The notes: generated by a model from the sequence alone, not told the origin. A stretch of 64,000 nt of DNA from Chryseobacterium arthrosphaerae (GCF_001684965.1 NZ_MAYG01000001.1:124001-188000); one strand, 5' to 3'. Shown: positions 33,357 to 42,285, numbered from the stretch's first letter. A program made the numbers and translations.

Positions 33357-33388
33357 TTGAGTGAAATTCGTTAAGAATTCTAAATTTG
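33357..33388 (+). promoter_or_regulatory. promoter of the SurA-like gene
   Basis: A -7 box TAAATTTG at 33381-33388 with TTGA at 33357-33360 exactly 20 bp upstream in the -33 position. The predicted leader is about 17 nt. Confidence 0.6.
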
Positions 33389-33408
33389 CAACTTGTTAAA
33401 ATAGTAAA

Positions 33409-34776
33409 ATGACAAATAAACTAAAAATCACTTTTCTTCTTGGGATTTTCATGATGATGTTCTCTTCAAATATGATGAAGGCCCAGCTAAAACAAGGAGA
33501 TTTGGTGGATGGTATTGCTGCTGTTATCGGGAATGAAATCGTGTTGGAGTCAGATGTAATCGAGCAGATGAATTATGGGAAGCAGCAGGGAGCTGCCAAT
33601 ACAGACAAATGTGAGTTCCTTGAAAACCTTATCAGCAATAAGCTTCTTGTATACGAAGCAAAAAAAGATACACTGATCGAGAACCGTTCTGCAGCGATCA
33701 AAGAACAGGCTAATGCAAAATACCGTCAGTTGCTTTCTCAATTTCCGGACGAAAAAACATTACTGGCCGCTTATAAATTCAGAAATGCCTACGAAATGAA
33801 GAATGCTATCGAGAAAATCGATACGGATCAATATTACGGACAGGCAAAATACCAGAGAATTACTGAAAAAGCTGACGTAACCCCAAATGAGGTAACGGAT
33901 TTCTACAATATGTATAAAATGCAGCTCCCTCAGGTAAAAGACGAGGTTACTCTTGCTCAGATTATGATCTATCCTACATTAACGGAAGCTCATAAGCAGG
34001 AGCTGATCAACAGGCTGAAAAAGATCAAACAGGATATTCTTGCAGGAGAAAGTTTTGAAAGCCAGGCAAGAATCTATTCAGAAGATGAAGGATCGGCTGC
34101 CAATGGTGGTTTATATAAGAACATCAACAAAGGACAGATGGTGAAACCATTTGAAGCTGCTGCACTAAACCTTCAGGAAAATGAAATTTCTGATCCTGTT
34201 GAATCTGAATTCGGATTTCACATTATTCAGTTACTGAAAAGATCAGGTAAAGTATATGATGCAAGACACATCCTTCTGCAGGCTAAGCCTACCGATGACG
34301 AAATTAAGACTGCCAAGGCAAAATTAGACAGCATCAGAGGACTTATCATGGATGGAAAAATGACATTTAAAGATGCTGCTTTCAAATTCTCAGATGATAA
34401 AAGAACCAAATTCAACGGTGGAATTATTCCGGGAGCTGATGGTTCAGACAAAATTGAGAGAGAAAGTATTCCGGGAACAATCAGCTACGAATTGGCAGGT
34501 TTAAATAAAGGAGATATTACTACAGCTTTTGAAGATGAAGAAAACAAAAGAAAATTGGTTAAGATCCTGAAACTGGAAGATGAAATTGCAGCGCACCAGA
34601 TCACTCTGGAAACAGACTTTAGCAGAATCAAGCAGATGGCGCTGAATAAAAAGAAAAGTGAAATGGTTGAGAAGTTTGTCAATTCTAAACTGCCAAGCAC
34701 TTTTATCTCTATAGACGGACGCTATGATAACTGTAGCTTTAAGTCTAACTGGAAGAAAGAATCCATCAAAAAATAA
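33409..34776 (+). CDS. surA: SurA-like periplasmic peptidyl-prolyl isomerase
   Basis: A 455-residue periplasmic chaperone with a signal peptide (about 1-26: LLGIFMMMFSSNMMKAQ). The SurA N-terminal helical domain begins with VDGIAAVIGNEIVLESDVIE. Two parvulin (PpiC) domains follow. The first (about 180-280) has LAQIMIYPT, EDEGSAANGGLYKNINKGQM and EFGFHIIQL. The second (about 285-385) has DARHILLQAKPTDDEIKTAK and KFNGGIIPGADGS. These proteins escort outer-membrane barrel proteins through the periplasm. A strong terminator follows at 34783-34813. Confidence 0.92.
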   Translation: MTNKLKITFLLGIFMMMFSSNMMKAQLKQGDLVDGIAAVIGNEIVLESDVIEQMNYGKQQGAANTDKCEFLENLISNKLLVYEAKKDTLIENRSAAIKEQANAKYRQLLSQFPDEKTLLAAYKFRNAYEMKNAIEKIDTDQYYGQAKYQRITEKADVTPNEVTDFYNMYKMQLPQVKDEVTLAQIMIYPTLTEAHKQELINRLKKIKQDILAGESFESQARIYSEDEGSAANGGLYKNINKGQMVKPFEAAALNLQENEISDPVESEFGFHIIQLLKRSGKVYDARHILLQAKPTDDEIKTAKAKLDSIRGLIMDGKMTFKDAAFKFSDDKRTKFNGGIIPGADGSDKIERESIPGTISYELAGLNKGDITTAFEDEENKRKLVKILKLEDEIAAHQITLETDFSRIKQMALNKKKSEMVEKFVNSKLPSTFISIDGRYDNCSFKSNWKKESIKK

Positions 34777-34782
34777 TAAAAT

Positions 34783-34813
34783 GAACCTTCAGAATTTCTG
34801 AAGGTTTTTTTAT
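34783..34813 (+). terminator. terminator of the SurA-like gene
   Basis: AACCTTCAGA-ATT-TCTGAAGGTT is a perfect 10-bp stem followed by TTTTT. Confidence 0.9.
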
Positions 34814-34955
34814 GGCATACAAGAAAGAGCAGTATTGCTGTAATGATTTTTCGGGAAAATATCCAAAACTTTACAACGTTGATTTTCCTGTTTTTTCAAA
34901 CTGAATTTATCGGCATATTTTTCCCATAAAACCTTTGTTTTTAGTATTTTTACGC

Positions 34956-35945
34956 ATGAGCAATTTTATAGATTTCAATTCGGCAAAAAAAATTCATGAT
35001 ATGCAGGGTAACCAAAATAGAATTTCACAGCTTTTCAATATCAAATATCCGATTATACAGGCAGGAATGATCTGGCATTCAGGATGGAGACTGGCTTCGG
35101 CAGTGTCCAATTGCGGCGGGCTGGGCCTGATCGGTGCAGGAAGTATGTATCCCGATATTTTGCGGGAAAATATTCAGAAATGTAAGCAGGCAACGGATAA
35201 ACCTTTTGGGGTCAATGTTCCGATGCTGTATCCTAATCTTGAAGAGATCATTCAGATTATTCTTGAAGAGGGAGTGAAAATTGTATTTACCTCAGCAGGG
35301 AACCCGAAAACATATACGGAGACCCTTCAGAAAGAAGGGATCAAAGTTGCCCATGTAGTGTCTTCTACCAAATTTGCAGTAAAATGTGAAGATGCAGGAG
35401 TAGATGCGGTAGTAGCTGAAGGTTTCGAAGCCGGAGGGCATAATGGAAGAGATGAAACTACAACGCTTTGTCTTATTCCTAATGTAAGAAAACATATTTC
35501 TAAACCACTGATCGCAGCCGGAGGAATTGCATTGGGATCCCAGATGAAAGCAGCTATGATCTTAGGCGCAGACGGGGTACAGATCGGTTCGCGTTTTGCC
35601 GCAACTACTGAGGCCAGCGCCCATGAAAACTGGAAAAAGAAAATCACGGAACTTCAGGAAGGGGACACCCATCTTACCTTAAAAGAACTGGCCCCTGTAA
35701 GAATGGTGAAAAATAAATTCTTCGGCGAGCTGGAAGAGATCTACCAGAGCGGAAGAAATAAAGAAGCTCTGATCGCTTCGCTGGGAAGAGCAAGAGCAAA
35801 GAAGGGAATGTTTGAAGGAGATATGGAAGACGGTGAGCTGGAAATAGGACAGGTTTCTGCCCTAATTGATGATATATTGCCGGTAGAAGTTGTCTTCAAT
35901 CAGCTGTTAAAAGAATTTGAAGAAGTAAAAATGCCAACATTTTAA
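34956..35945 (+). CDS. nitronate monooxygenase-like flavoprotein
   Basis: About 329 residues from ATG 34956. The frame continues to 34935 but that part overlaps promoter-like sequence. It is an FMN TIM-barrel protein of the NMO/FabK family: KYPIIQAGMIWHSGWRLASA, NCGGLGLIGAG, EGFEAGGHNGRDETTTLCLI and PLIAAGGIALGSQMKAAMIL, then GADGVQIGSRFAATTEAS. Members oxidise propionate-3-nitronate or act as enoyl-ACP reductase II. The sequence read alone does not decide between them, and the GHNGRDETTT loop leans to the NMO side. An alpha/beta hydrolase gene follows after 7 bp, probably in one operon. Confidence 0.85.
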   Translation: MSNFIDFNSAKKIHDMQGNQNRISQLFNIKYPIIQAGMIWHSGWRLASAVSNCGGLGLIGAGSMYPDILRENIQKCKQATDKPFGVNVPMLYPNLEEIIQIILEEGVKIVFTSAGNPKTYTETLQKEGIKVAHVVSSTKFAVKCEDAGVDAVVAEGFEAGGHNGRDETTTLCLIPNVRKHISKPLIAAGGIALGSQMKAAMILGADGVQIGSRFAATTEASAHENWKKKITELQEGDTHLTLKELAPVRMVKNKFFGELEEIYQSGRNKEALIASLGRARAKKGMFEGDMEDGELEIGQVSALIDDILPVEVVFNQLLKEFEEVKMPTF

Positions 35946-35952
35946 TAGTTGA

Positions 35953-36723
35953 ATGGAAGGGAGAATCATTGATGCAAAAGGGAAAAAATTATACATAGAA
36001 TACACTAAATCATTTGAAAGCAGACCTACCATTGTCTTTTTACATGACTCACTGGGATCGGTACAGCTTTGGCGTGATTTTCCTGCGAAACTGGCTGAGA
36101 AAACCAGATGTAACGTTCTTGCCTATTACCGTTTAGGATACGGAAAATCTTATCCAATGCTCACCCATGAAAGGCCTGTAAACTATATGGAGCTGGAAGC
36201 AGATGTACTGAATGAGCTTCTGACTGAAATGAAAATTGATAAAGCGATTCTTTTCGGGCATAGTGACGGAGGAACCATTGCATTGATTGCCGCCGCAAAA
36301 TATCCTGAAAGAGTGGAAGCGGTGGTATGTGAAGCCGGACATATTTTTGTAGAAGAAGTAACCTTAAAAGGTGTTTATGATGCCTGGGAAGCTTACAGGA
36401 CGACCAATCTGCCGGAGCGTCTCCGGAAATATCATGGCGATAAGGTTGAAATGCTATTCAAAGCCTGGACAGAAACATGGACCCGTGATGACTACAGATC
36501 ATGGAATATTGAATACCTCTTGAAGGATATTATTTGCCCATTATTATTTATTCAGGGAGAAGCGGACGAATACGGGACATTGGATCAGGTTGAAAAAACC
36601 ATTACTCAGGTCAGTGGAAACGCTGAGAAATATATTATTCCCGGGATCGGCCATACTCCACACAAAGAAGTTCCGGAGCTGGTATTGGAAAAAGCTTCAG
36701 AATTTATCAATAGAAATTTCTGA
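35953..36723 (+). CDS. alpha/beta hydrolase
   Basis: A 256-residue cytoplasmic hydrolase of the alpha/beta fold. The oxyanion-hole segment is FLHDSLGSVQLWRDF. The nucleophile elbow is GHSDGG (Ser about 104). The acid is probably in QGEADEYGT, and the catalytic His lies in GIGHTPHKE at about 231-239. The closest appearance is to esterases/peptidases of the MhpC/proline iminopeptidase type, but the substrate is unknown. It lies 7 bp after the nitronate monooxygenase-like gene, suggesting a shared transcript. Confidence 0.88.
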   Translation: MEGRIIDAKGKKLYIEYTKSFESRPTIVFLHDSLGSVQLWRDFPAKLAEKTRCNVLAYYRLGYGKSYPMLTHERPVNYMELEADVLNELLTEMKIDKAILFGHSDGGTIALIAAAKYPERVEAVVCEAGHIFVEEVTLKGVYDAWEAYRTTNLPERLRKYHGDKVEMLFKAWTETWTRDDYRSWNIEYLLKDIICPLLFIQGEADEYGTLDQVEKTITQVSGNAEKYIIPGIGHTPHKEVPELVLEKASEFINRNF

Positions 36724-36837
36724 GAAAAAAAATAATACAAGACATCTTTCGAAGGTGTCTTTATTCGTTTTAAAAATTAAGTTTTTTCTGTCAATAAATT
36801 TTGATGTATATTGAAAAGACAAATGACACGATCAGCC

Positions 36838-37677
36838 ATGAAATATTTTTTCTTTCTTCTTTTTCTCCTCGCAGAGGGTTTGACCGCTCAAAATAAACGG
36901 TTTATTTATCAGTACACCTTCATTCCAGATTCTACAAATAAAGCTGGGGTTATGAAAGAATTTATGTTTTTAGATGTCTCCGATGGTGGATCATCCTTTT
37001 TCAGTCAGCGTAAATATCAGTCTGACTCAACCATGATTGCACCTGCCAATAAAGGAAAAATGATAATGCCACCAATGGATCTGCAGGTCTTGTATACGAT
37101 AGAAAAGAAAGGAGATAAAATCTTTTACAAAACATTAGGCAGTTCCGCCCAGATGAAAATAAAAGTGAATGAAGACAGAAAAATGGACTGGAAAATTCTT
37201 AATGACAGACAGAAAATTCTGAATTATGATGCTCAAAAAGCTTCCTTAAAATTTGGTGGAAGAACCTGGAATGCCTGGTTTACTCAAGCTATCCCTATGC
37301 AGGACGGCCCTTATAAGTTTCACGGACTGCCGGGGCTTATTGTGAAGATAGAGGATACTACAGCAAGTCATATTTTTGAATTGGTAGGCATAGCAAATCT
37401 TCCTGATGATTATTCCTATCCAGAACGATATCAGTTTTTGAAAGAAGTAGAGTTCAATAGGGCGGAATATCAAAAGTATTATACAAAATACAGGAAAGAT
37501 CCTGCTGCTATAGAAAAACAGTTATATATAGAAGGAAGAATTCCTGATCAGAGAGACCATACCGGAAACTTCCGGACGGGAGCGCAAGTTCTGAGAGATA
37601 TAGAAATAGCAGCTAAAGAAAACGTAAAAAAAGATAATAATATCATCGAAATTGATATGCTGAAAACAGTACAATAA
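36838..37677 (+). CDS. GLPGLI family protein
   Basis: A secreted protein of about 279 residues from ATG 36838. Two earlier in-frame starts exist at 36811 (TTG) and 36823. The chosen start gives a normal signal peptide (MKYFFFLLFLLAEGLTAQ) and aligns with the paralogue at 38906. The family motif GLPGLI lies at 163-168 within YKFHGLPGLIVKIED. Before it comes QYTFIPDSTNKAGVMKEFMF, and after it the tail RIPDQRDHTGNFRTGAQVLR. GLPGLI proteins are a Bacteroidota-specific envelope family without a proven function. A second copy and a GG-leader peptide lie 1.2 kb away. Confidence 0.9.
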   Translation: MKYFFFLLFLLAEGLTAQNKRFIYQYTFIPDSTNKAGVMKEFMFLDVSDGGSSFFSQRKYQSDSTMIAPANKGKMIMPPMDLQVLYTIEKKGDKIFYKTLGSSAQMKIKVNEDRKMDWKILNDRQKILNYDAQKASLKFGGRTWNAWFTQAIPMQDGPYKFHGLPGLIVKIEDTTASHIFELVGIANLPDDYSYPERYQFLKEVEFNRAEYQKYYTKYRKDPAAIEKQLYIEGRIPDQRDHTGNFRTGAQVLRDIEIAAKENVKKDNNIIEIDMLKTVQ

Positions 37678-37680
37678 TAA

Positions 37681-37710
37681 AAAAGAGATGCCCGGCATCT
37701 CTTTTTTGTT
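37681..37710. terminator. bidirectional terminator after the first GLPGLI gene
   Basis: AAAAGAGATGCC and GGCATCTCTTTT form a perfect dyad followed by T residues. It lies between the convergent stops at 37677 and 37711. Confidence 0.85.
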
Positions 37711-38196
37711 TTATTTTTTAGGCTGCAGTGAAAAGTTGTCAAGGTAAACGGCCTGATGTATACCGTTCAGCAAAACTTTTAGTGCAAGGCTTGAATCCTT
37801 CTTTAAAGAAATACTCACGGTCTTTTTGTTTCCCGTTATCTTTGAAGGTTTCACAATGGAAACATAGGACTTGGCATCAGATGCACTGTTTACGGAAAAA
37901 ATCTCCAGGGTTGTTTCTCCTCCGTTATCTGAAGCATCAACGGAAAGCGTGTAGTTTCCGGCCTTAATTTTTGGAGTAATCAGGTACATGTTTTCTCCGG
38001 GACTGCTCATCGAATAAAATACAATTCGTTGGTCACTGGCATAAAGCATGGCTTTTCCCGGCTGGGCAGACCAGCATTTATGAATATCTTTCCAGGTATC
38101 AAAATTTTCGGTAAGATCAGATACCGTTTTACACTGTGCATTTACCGTTAGAAGTCCTCCTAAAGCAGCTATTCCCGCAAATATAATTTTTCTCAT
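37711..38196 (-). CDS. hypothetical secreted protein
   Basis: 161 residues with a Sec signal peptide (MRKIIFAGIAALGGLLTVNAQ). The mature protein has one Cys pair near the start (QCKTVSDLTENF and HKCWSA). Its beta-rich body resembles the carbohydrate-binding/'choice-of-anchor' jelly-roll domains of Bacteroidota extracellular proteins, e.g. NFDTWKDIHKCWSAQPGKAM and YTLSVDASDNGGETTLEIFS, closing with AVYLDNFSLQP. No catalytic motif. Convergent with the first GLPGLI gene and divergent from the GG-leader peptide gene. Confidence 0.75.
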   Translation of the reverse strand: MRKIIFAGIAALGGLLTVNAQCKTVSDLTENFDTWKDIHKCWSAQPGKAMLYASDQRIVFYSMSSPGENMYLITPKIKAGNYTLSVDASDNGGETTLEIFSVNSASDAKSYVSIVKPSKITGNKKTVSISLKKDSSLALKVLLNGIHQAVYLDNFSLQPKK

Positions 38197-38299
38197 AGAT
38201 TATTTTTATTTATAATGAGTAAAAATAAGCAAATAAATCCATTGCTTAAAGCTTATCACACTTTATCATAATGATATTTGTTAGCTAGCCTTTATTGTG

Positions 38300-38315
38300 A
38301 CAAATTAAAATTTGT
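38300..38315. promoter_or_regulatory. palindrome ACAAATTAAAATTTGT
   Basis: A perfect 16-bp dyad that lies between the two CACACYTTATCATA direct repeats, about 105 bp upstream of the secreted-protein gene. Candidate operator. Confidence 0.35.
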
Positions 38316-38551
38316 ACATATTGCACACCTTATCATACAGAACCTATTTTTTTTAACGGAACAAGCTGCTCTTCAGAATTTTAATAAATCCTGTTTTTTT
38401 AAACTTAAATATTTTAAAGAATCTTTTTTCATTTAAAATTATTCACTTAGTATTAAGCTGAATGTTTAAATAATTCTTTCTTCTGAGTTTAAGATTTAGC
38501 CTTTGTATACAGTACTTTATGCAATAAAAAAACAAAAAATATGCAACAATA

Positions 38552-38567
38552 ATCACATTATTGTGAT
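38552..38567. promoter_or_regulatory. palindrome ATCACATTATTGTGAT
   Basis: A perfect 6-4-6 dyad 62 bp before the GG-peptide ATG. The half-site TGTGA resembles Crp-family recognition words, though the half-sites are arranged TCACA-N4-TGTGA. Confidence 0.4.
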
Positions 38568-38629
38568 ATAGTAAAGTTTTACTTTTAAAGTGTTGATAAT
38601 GGAACAAATAATTTAAAAAACCGAATGCT

Positions 38630-38833
38630 ATGAACAAAATTAAAAGAATCTCAAGAGACAATCTGAAGAACTTAAAAGGTGGAGGACCTTCTCAGCCTTC
38701 AGAAGGAACAGGATGCAGCTATAAATGCTGCTCAGATAAAAATCCTCAGCTTTGCAGTAAAACGATAACGGTATCAGTTGAGCAATCCGGATCAGTTTCA
38801 TGCAGTTCCGGTTCTCACGTGGTACTGGTTTAA
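38630..38833 (+). CDS. bacteriocin-like peptide with double-glycine leader
   Basis: A 67-residue peptide. The leader (NKIKRISRDNLKNLKGG, residues 2-18) has the basic-helical, GG-ending form recognised by PCAT/C39-peptidase ABC exporters. Cleavage is expected after G18. The ~49-residue remainder has five cysteines (C29, C33, C34, C42, C58), Ser/Thr-rich spacing and a hydrophobic end (SGSHVVLV). Bacteroidota genomes often encode such 'bacteriocin-like' peptides, and the mature product and target are usually unknown. No exporter, modification enzyme or immunity gene is in the window. It is flanked by GLPGLI genes, and a palindrome at 38552 may control it. Confidence 0.85.
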   Translation: MNKIKRISRDNLKNLKGGGPSQPSEGTGCSYKCCSDKNPQLCSKTITVSVEQSGSVSCSSGSHVVLV

Positions 38834-38905
38834 TACTTGAATGAATGTTTAATGAGATACATCTGATGAATCAGTCAGATGTATTTTCTTTTCAATTGAT
38901 ATCCT

Positions 38906-39733
38906 ATGAAAAATATCCTAGTGTTTTTATTGTTATCACAAATGATTTTTGCTCAGAACAAAAGGTTCATGTATCAATATACTTTTATTCCTGATTCAAC
39001 GAATAGTGCCCATATTCTTAAGGAATTAATGTATCTGGATATAACCGAAAACCGATCTTTATTTTTTAGCCGGAATAAACTTGTTGAAGATTCCATTGCG
39101 GTAGCTGAAGCCCGGAAAGGAAATCCTTATATACCCAATGCAGATATTTTATACAAAATAGAAAAGAAGAATAATCATGTTTTCTTTTTGATCAGTGATT
39201 ATGGTTTGGATAAAATAAGGGTGGATGATGACAGGAAAATGAACTGGAAGATTCTCCAAAAGATACAGAACATTTTAGGCTATGAAGCCCAGGAAGCATT
39301 ATTGAATTTCGCAGGCAGAAAATGGACAGCATGGTTTACAACAGATATTCCCGTTCAGGATGGACCCTATAAATTTCATGGGCTTCCGGGATTAATTCTA
39401 AAAATAGAAGATGATAAGAAAAGCCATGCCTATGAATTGGCAGGCATTAAAAATATTGCCGGAGATATACAGTATCCTGATCTAAATCCGGAAACAAAAG
39501 ATACAAATCTAACCTACTCTGAATTTAAAGAAATTTTTATCAGATATAGAAAAGACCCTGCTGCAGGGACAAGACAACTTTATATGGCAGGCAGGATTCC
39601 GGATCAGACAGATACTTCAGGAAAATTCCGTACAGGAGCTGAAATTGTGAGGGATATTGAACAGCTGAGCAGGGAAAGAATCAAAAAAGATAATAATATC
39701 ATCGAAATTGACCTGTTGAAAGCTGTAAACTGA
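38906..39733 (+). CDS. GLPGLI family protein (second copy)
   Basis: A 275-residue paralogue of the gene at 36838. Signal peptide MKNILVFLLLSQMIFAQ, then the shared NKRFMYQYTFIPDSTNSAH. GLPGLI is at 159-164 (YKFHGLPGLILKIED). The C-terminal RIPDQTDTSGKFRTGAEIVR and ending KKDNNIIEIDLLKAVN match the first copy almost word for word, whereas residues 50-110 differ strongly. It starts 72 bp after the GG-leader peptide gene on the same strand and is plausibly co-transcribed with it. Confidence 0.9.
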   Translation: MKNILVFLLLSQMIFAQNKRFMYQYTFIPDSTNSAHILKELMYLDITENRSLFFSRNKLVEDSIAVAEARKGNPYIPNADILYKIEKKNNHVFFLISDYGLDKIRVDDDRKMNWKILQKIQNILGYEAQEALLNFAGRKWTAWFTTDIPVQDGPYKFHGLPGLILKIEDDKKSHAYELAGIKNIAGDIQYPDLNPETKDTNLTYSEFKEIFIRYRKDPAAGTRQLYMAGRIPDQTDTSGKFRTGAEIVRDIEQLSRERIKKDNNIIEIDLLKAVN

Positions 39734-39749
39734 AAGAAGAGATCAGTGA

Positions 39750-40367
39750 TTACAGCAACCGAAGTTCTGTTTCAATATTCTCTTTTGCATGGGTTTCATA
39801 TTGATCTCTGAAATATTCAGTTTTAAAGATATTTTCAAGTTCCAGAAAATGTCTGAGAACTTTTTTCCGTCCCGGTTTATAAAGAAAATCAGGGTAAATG
39901 GAATATTCTTTTCTGATCATCTCAGTGTATACTAAATACGTTTCCCGGTCTTTTCCAAGAACAGATAGGTCAGCATCCAGAAGATAATTGATATCCATAT
40001 TTTCAGATTTCTGATGGGATTTTGTTGCTAAGATCTGGTCAGAGACAATCTTGATCTCTTCATGGGATAAGCCAAGTTCTGAAAGCCTTTTCTCAGCGGT
40101 TACTGCGCTTTTTTCTTCATTAGACTTGGAAGTGGCATCATAAATGATATCATGGTAAAACAAGGCAAAAGATAACAGGGTAAAACGGGAAATACGATCC
40201 TTTACCGCTTCAAGCTCCTGAAACATATTGTCAAGATGAAGAAGATTGTGATAATACCTGCCTTTTTCGGTATATTTTGTTTCAATTTCATTCCACAAAC
40301 GGCTGATGCGCTCATGATCTTTATCCAAAGGCAGACAGAGCCGGAGAAACCGATCTTTTAAATGCAT
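39750..40367 (-). CDS. HD-domain hydrolase, COG4339 type
   Basis: A 205-residue soluble protein with HD-superfamily metal-binding elements: YYHNLLHLDNMF near 37-49, LFYHDIIYDATSKSNEEKSA near 88-108, and the later DADLSVLGKDRE. This pattern is that of the uncharacterised predicted phosphohydrolases related to COG4339. The substrate is unknown, perhaps a nucleotide or phosphorylated metabolite. It ends 17 bp from the convergent GLPGLI gene and is preceded by a rhodanese gene in the same direction (26 bp apart), so the two may form an operon. Confidence 0.8.
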   Translation of the reverse strand: MHLKDRFLRLCLPLDKDHERISRLWNEIETKYTEKGRYYHNLLHLDNMFQELEAVKDRISRFTLLSFALFYHDIIYDATSKSNEEKSAVTAEKRLSELGLSHEEIKIVSDQILATKSHQKSENMDINYLLDADLSVLGKDRETYLVYTEMIRKEYSIYPDFLYKPGRKKVLRHFLELENIFKTEYFRDQYETHAKENIETELRLL

Positions 40368-40393
40368 GGTAATAAAGAATAAAAAAAGGAACT

Positions 40394-40693
40394 TTAAAAA
40401 GTTCCTCTGTTTGCTGCAAGAACGTCTTTCAGCTCAGCCCAGCCTCCGCCGTTGTAACCGTCCTTCAATCCTTGAGAATTAAGATATTCCAGTGCTTTTC
40501 CACTTCTGTTTCCACTTCTGCAGAATAAGATAACCGGTTTTTCGATAGATAGGATTTCATCCTGTCTGTCTTCTACTTCACCAAGAGGAATATTCTTAGC
40601 ACCTTCTATATTTCCGTCCATTTCAAGCTCCATAGGCTCACGAACGTCGATCAATTCATAGTTTCCGGATTGTATTACTTCTATTAAAGACAT
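40394..40693 (-). CDS. single-domain rhodanese
   Basis: A 99-residue protein consisting of one rhodanese domain. Active-site loop VILFCRSGNRSGK with catalytic C58, preceded by the family strand IDVREPMELEMDGNI and IPLGEVEDRQ. Single-domain rhodaneses carry sulfur as a persulfide and supply it in sulfur-transfer chemistry. The partner is not visible. Upstream of the HD-domain gene in the same direction. Confidence 0.92.
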   Translation of the reverse strand: MSLIEVIQSGNYELIDVREPMELEMDGNIEGAKNIPLGEVEDRQDEILSIEKPVILFCRSGNRSGKALEYLNSQGLKDGYNGGGWAELKDVLAANRGTF

Positions 40694-40966
40694 AGTTGTT
40701 TATTTTAAACATTAAATTATGAACGAAATTACGCAATTTTTTTTTGAAAAAAATCTTAATTCAAGCATAAATTTTTCAGAAAGAAAACCGTATTGAGCAG
40801 GCGTTCCTGTATGCATAACCGGAAGAAATGTAAACGATTTGAATAACATTGGCCGTTAAGGTATGAAAGCATAGGCTTTCAAATTACTCTGCTGTGAAGA
40901 AAAACCACGTGCTTCAGCAGGGATAGCGCCTGATCCTGAAAAACCGGAAGATTGATAAAATAATCT

Positions 40967-40974
40967 TAATTTTG
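40967..40974 (+). promoter_or_regulatory. -7 promoter box of queG
   Basis: TAATTTTG is a perfect TAnnTTTG 12 bp before the ATG at 40987. The predicted leader is under 12 nt. Confidence 0.55.
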
Positions 40975-40986
40975 CAGGGTGAAATT

Positions 40987-41925
40987 ATGAATGCAGGCGC
41001 TGAAAAATATACCCAACTGATCAAATCCAAGGCAAAAAGTTTTGGATTCCAGAGCTGTGGCGTTTCCAAAGCTGATTTTCTTGAAGAAGATGCACCTCAT
41101 CTGGAAAAATGGCTGAAGAATAACTTCAATGGCGAGATGAAGTATATGGAAAACCATTTTGATAAAAGATTGGATCCGAGACTTTTGGTAGAAGGCTCCA
41201 GGTCTGTGATTTCACTTTCTTATAATTACTTTCCTGAAGAGAAAATCCCAATACTGGAAAATTATAAAATTTCAAAATATGCATATGCAGAAGATTACCA
41301 TGAGGTGATCAAAGAAATTCTCCGTGAGATGGTGGCAGAGCTGCAGGAAGAAATAGGAGAGTTCGGCTTTCGGGTTTTTGTAGACTCAGCTCCGGTATTG
41401 GAGAGAAGCTGGGCCCGGAAGTCCGGGATAGGCTGGGTAGGGAAAAATGCCAACCTGATAACCAGGCAGAACGGATCTTTTTACTTCCTTGCTGAAATTA
41501 TCTGTGATCTTGAGCTGATCCCCGATCATGCAACCACCGATCACTGCGGAACCTGCAGAAAATGTATCGATGCCTGCCCCACAGATGCTATCGTTTCTGA
41601 AAAGATCATAGACGGAAGCCGCTGTATTTCCTATGCGACCATTGAGCTTAAAAATGAAATCCCGGACCATTTCAAAGGTAAAATGGAAGACTGGATGTTT
41701 GGCTGTGACATCTGCCAGGATGTATGCCCATGGAACCGCTTCTCTGCACCGCATAAACAGAGCCGTTTCAAACCCAATGAAGCTTTAAAAAACTTTACAA
41801 AAGGAGAATGGAAGGATCTTACCCAGGAAATATTCTCTGAGATCTTCAGAAAATCACCCGTGAAAAGGACCAAGTTTACAGGGCTGAAGAGAAATATTGA
41901 GTTTTTAAACAACTCATCAGATTGA
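40987..41925 (+). CDS. queG: epoxyqueuosine reductase QueG
   Basis: Catalyses the last step of queuosine biosynthesis, reducing epoxyqueuosine in the wobble position of tRNAs with GUN anticodons. About 312 residues from ATG 40987. Cobalamin-binding N-terminal part includes [16 protein letters not shown] and [16 protein letters not shown]. The catalytic-region segment [20 protein letters not shown] carries the conserved Asp. Two ferredoxin-type 4Fe-4S motifs: [15 protein letters not shown] and [11 protein letters not shown]. The gene seems to be alone, with a weak terminator at 42081-42126. Confidence 0.96.
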   Translation: MNAGAEKYTQLIKSKAKSFGFQSCGVSKADFLEEDAPHLEKWLKNNFNGEMKYMENHFDKRLDPRLLVEGSRSVISLSYNYFPEEKIPILENYKISKYAYAEDYHEVIKEILREMVAELQEEIGEFGFRVFVDSAPVLERSWARKSGIGWVGKNANLITRQNGSFYFLAEIICDLELIPDHATTDHCGTCRKCIDACPTDAIVSEKIIDGSRCISYATIELKNEIPDHFKGKMEDWMFGCDICQDVCPWNRFSAPHKQSRFKPNEALKNFTKGEWKDLTQEIFSEIFRKSPVKRTKFTGLKRNIEFLNNSSD

Positions 41926-42285
41926 TTTTAGCTTAAATTTTTGGTGATGATCCCTTCTTTGGAATTTTCTGGATTTCCAAACTAAAGCGGATAAACGACC
42001 ATTCCTTAAATTTTCTGCCTTAAGGAGGTAAAGATTTATAAGATTAAATAAGCTGAAAAGTCCTTTCCTAAAAAGAAAAATTGACTTCCAGGAGATCAGA
42101 TCTCACCGAAAATCAACGTCTTTTTTGTATTCTTTTTGGAGCCGTTTTTACTCTTACTTTAAATCTTTTCTGGGATTTGGTATTTTTACGCATATTTGTG
42201 AATATTTCGTAACTAAATATAGCCATTTTTTCGATTAAAACAAATACTTTTACAGAAAAGTGTAAATTAAATTTTATTAAAAAAC
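41926..42285. other. intergenic region, queG to DUF2459 gene
   Basis: 360 bp. It contains the weak queG terminator (42081-42126) and near the right end a -7-like TACTTTTA (42245-42252). I see no gene in it. Confidence 0.5.
42081..42126 (+). terminator. possible terminator of queG
   Basis: Outer arms TTGAcTT / AAaTCAA with an inner GAGATC/GATCTC stem, then TTTTTT. About 155 bp after the queG stop, so only a candidate. Confidence 0.35.

Larger units (their letters stand above)
38197..38629. other. 433-bp regulatory intergenic region
   Basis: The gap between the divergent secreted-protein and GG-peptide genes has no gene. It holds direct repeats CACACTTTATCATA (38257-38270) and CACACCTTATCATA (38324-38337), and two perfect palindromes (38300-38315 and 38552-38567). 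Confidence 0.6.

Noticed and set aside
36590..36814. 74-codon frame after the alpha/beta hydrolase gene
   Set aside because: Overlaps the hydrolase 3' end in another frame and runs into A+T-rich intergenic DNA. No coding signal.
38443..38661. 72-codon minus-strand frame upstream of the GG-leader peptide
   Set aside because: Hydrophobic, A+T-driven translation overlapping the palindromic region and the start of the peptide gene. No start signal.
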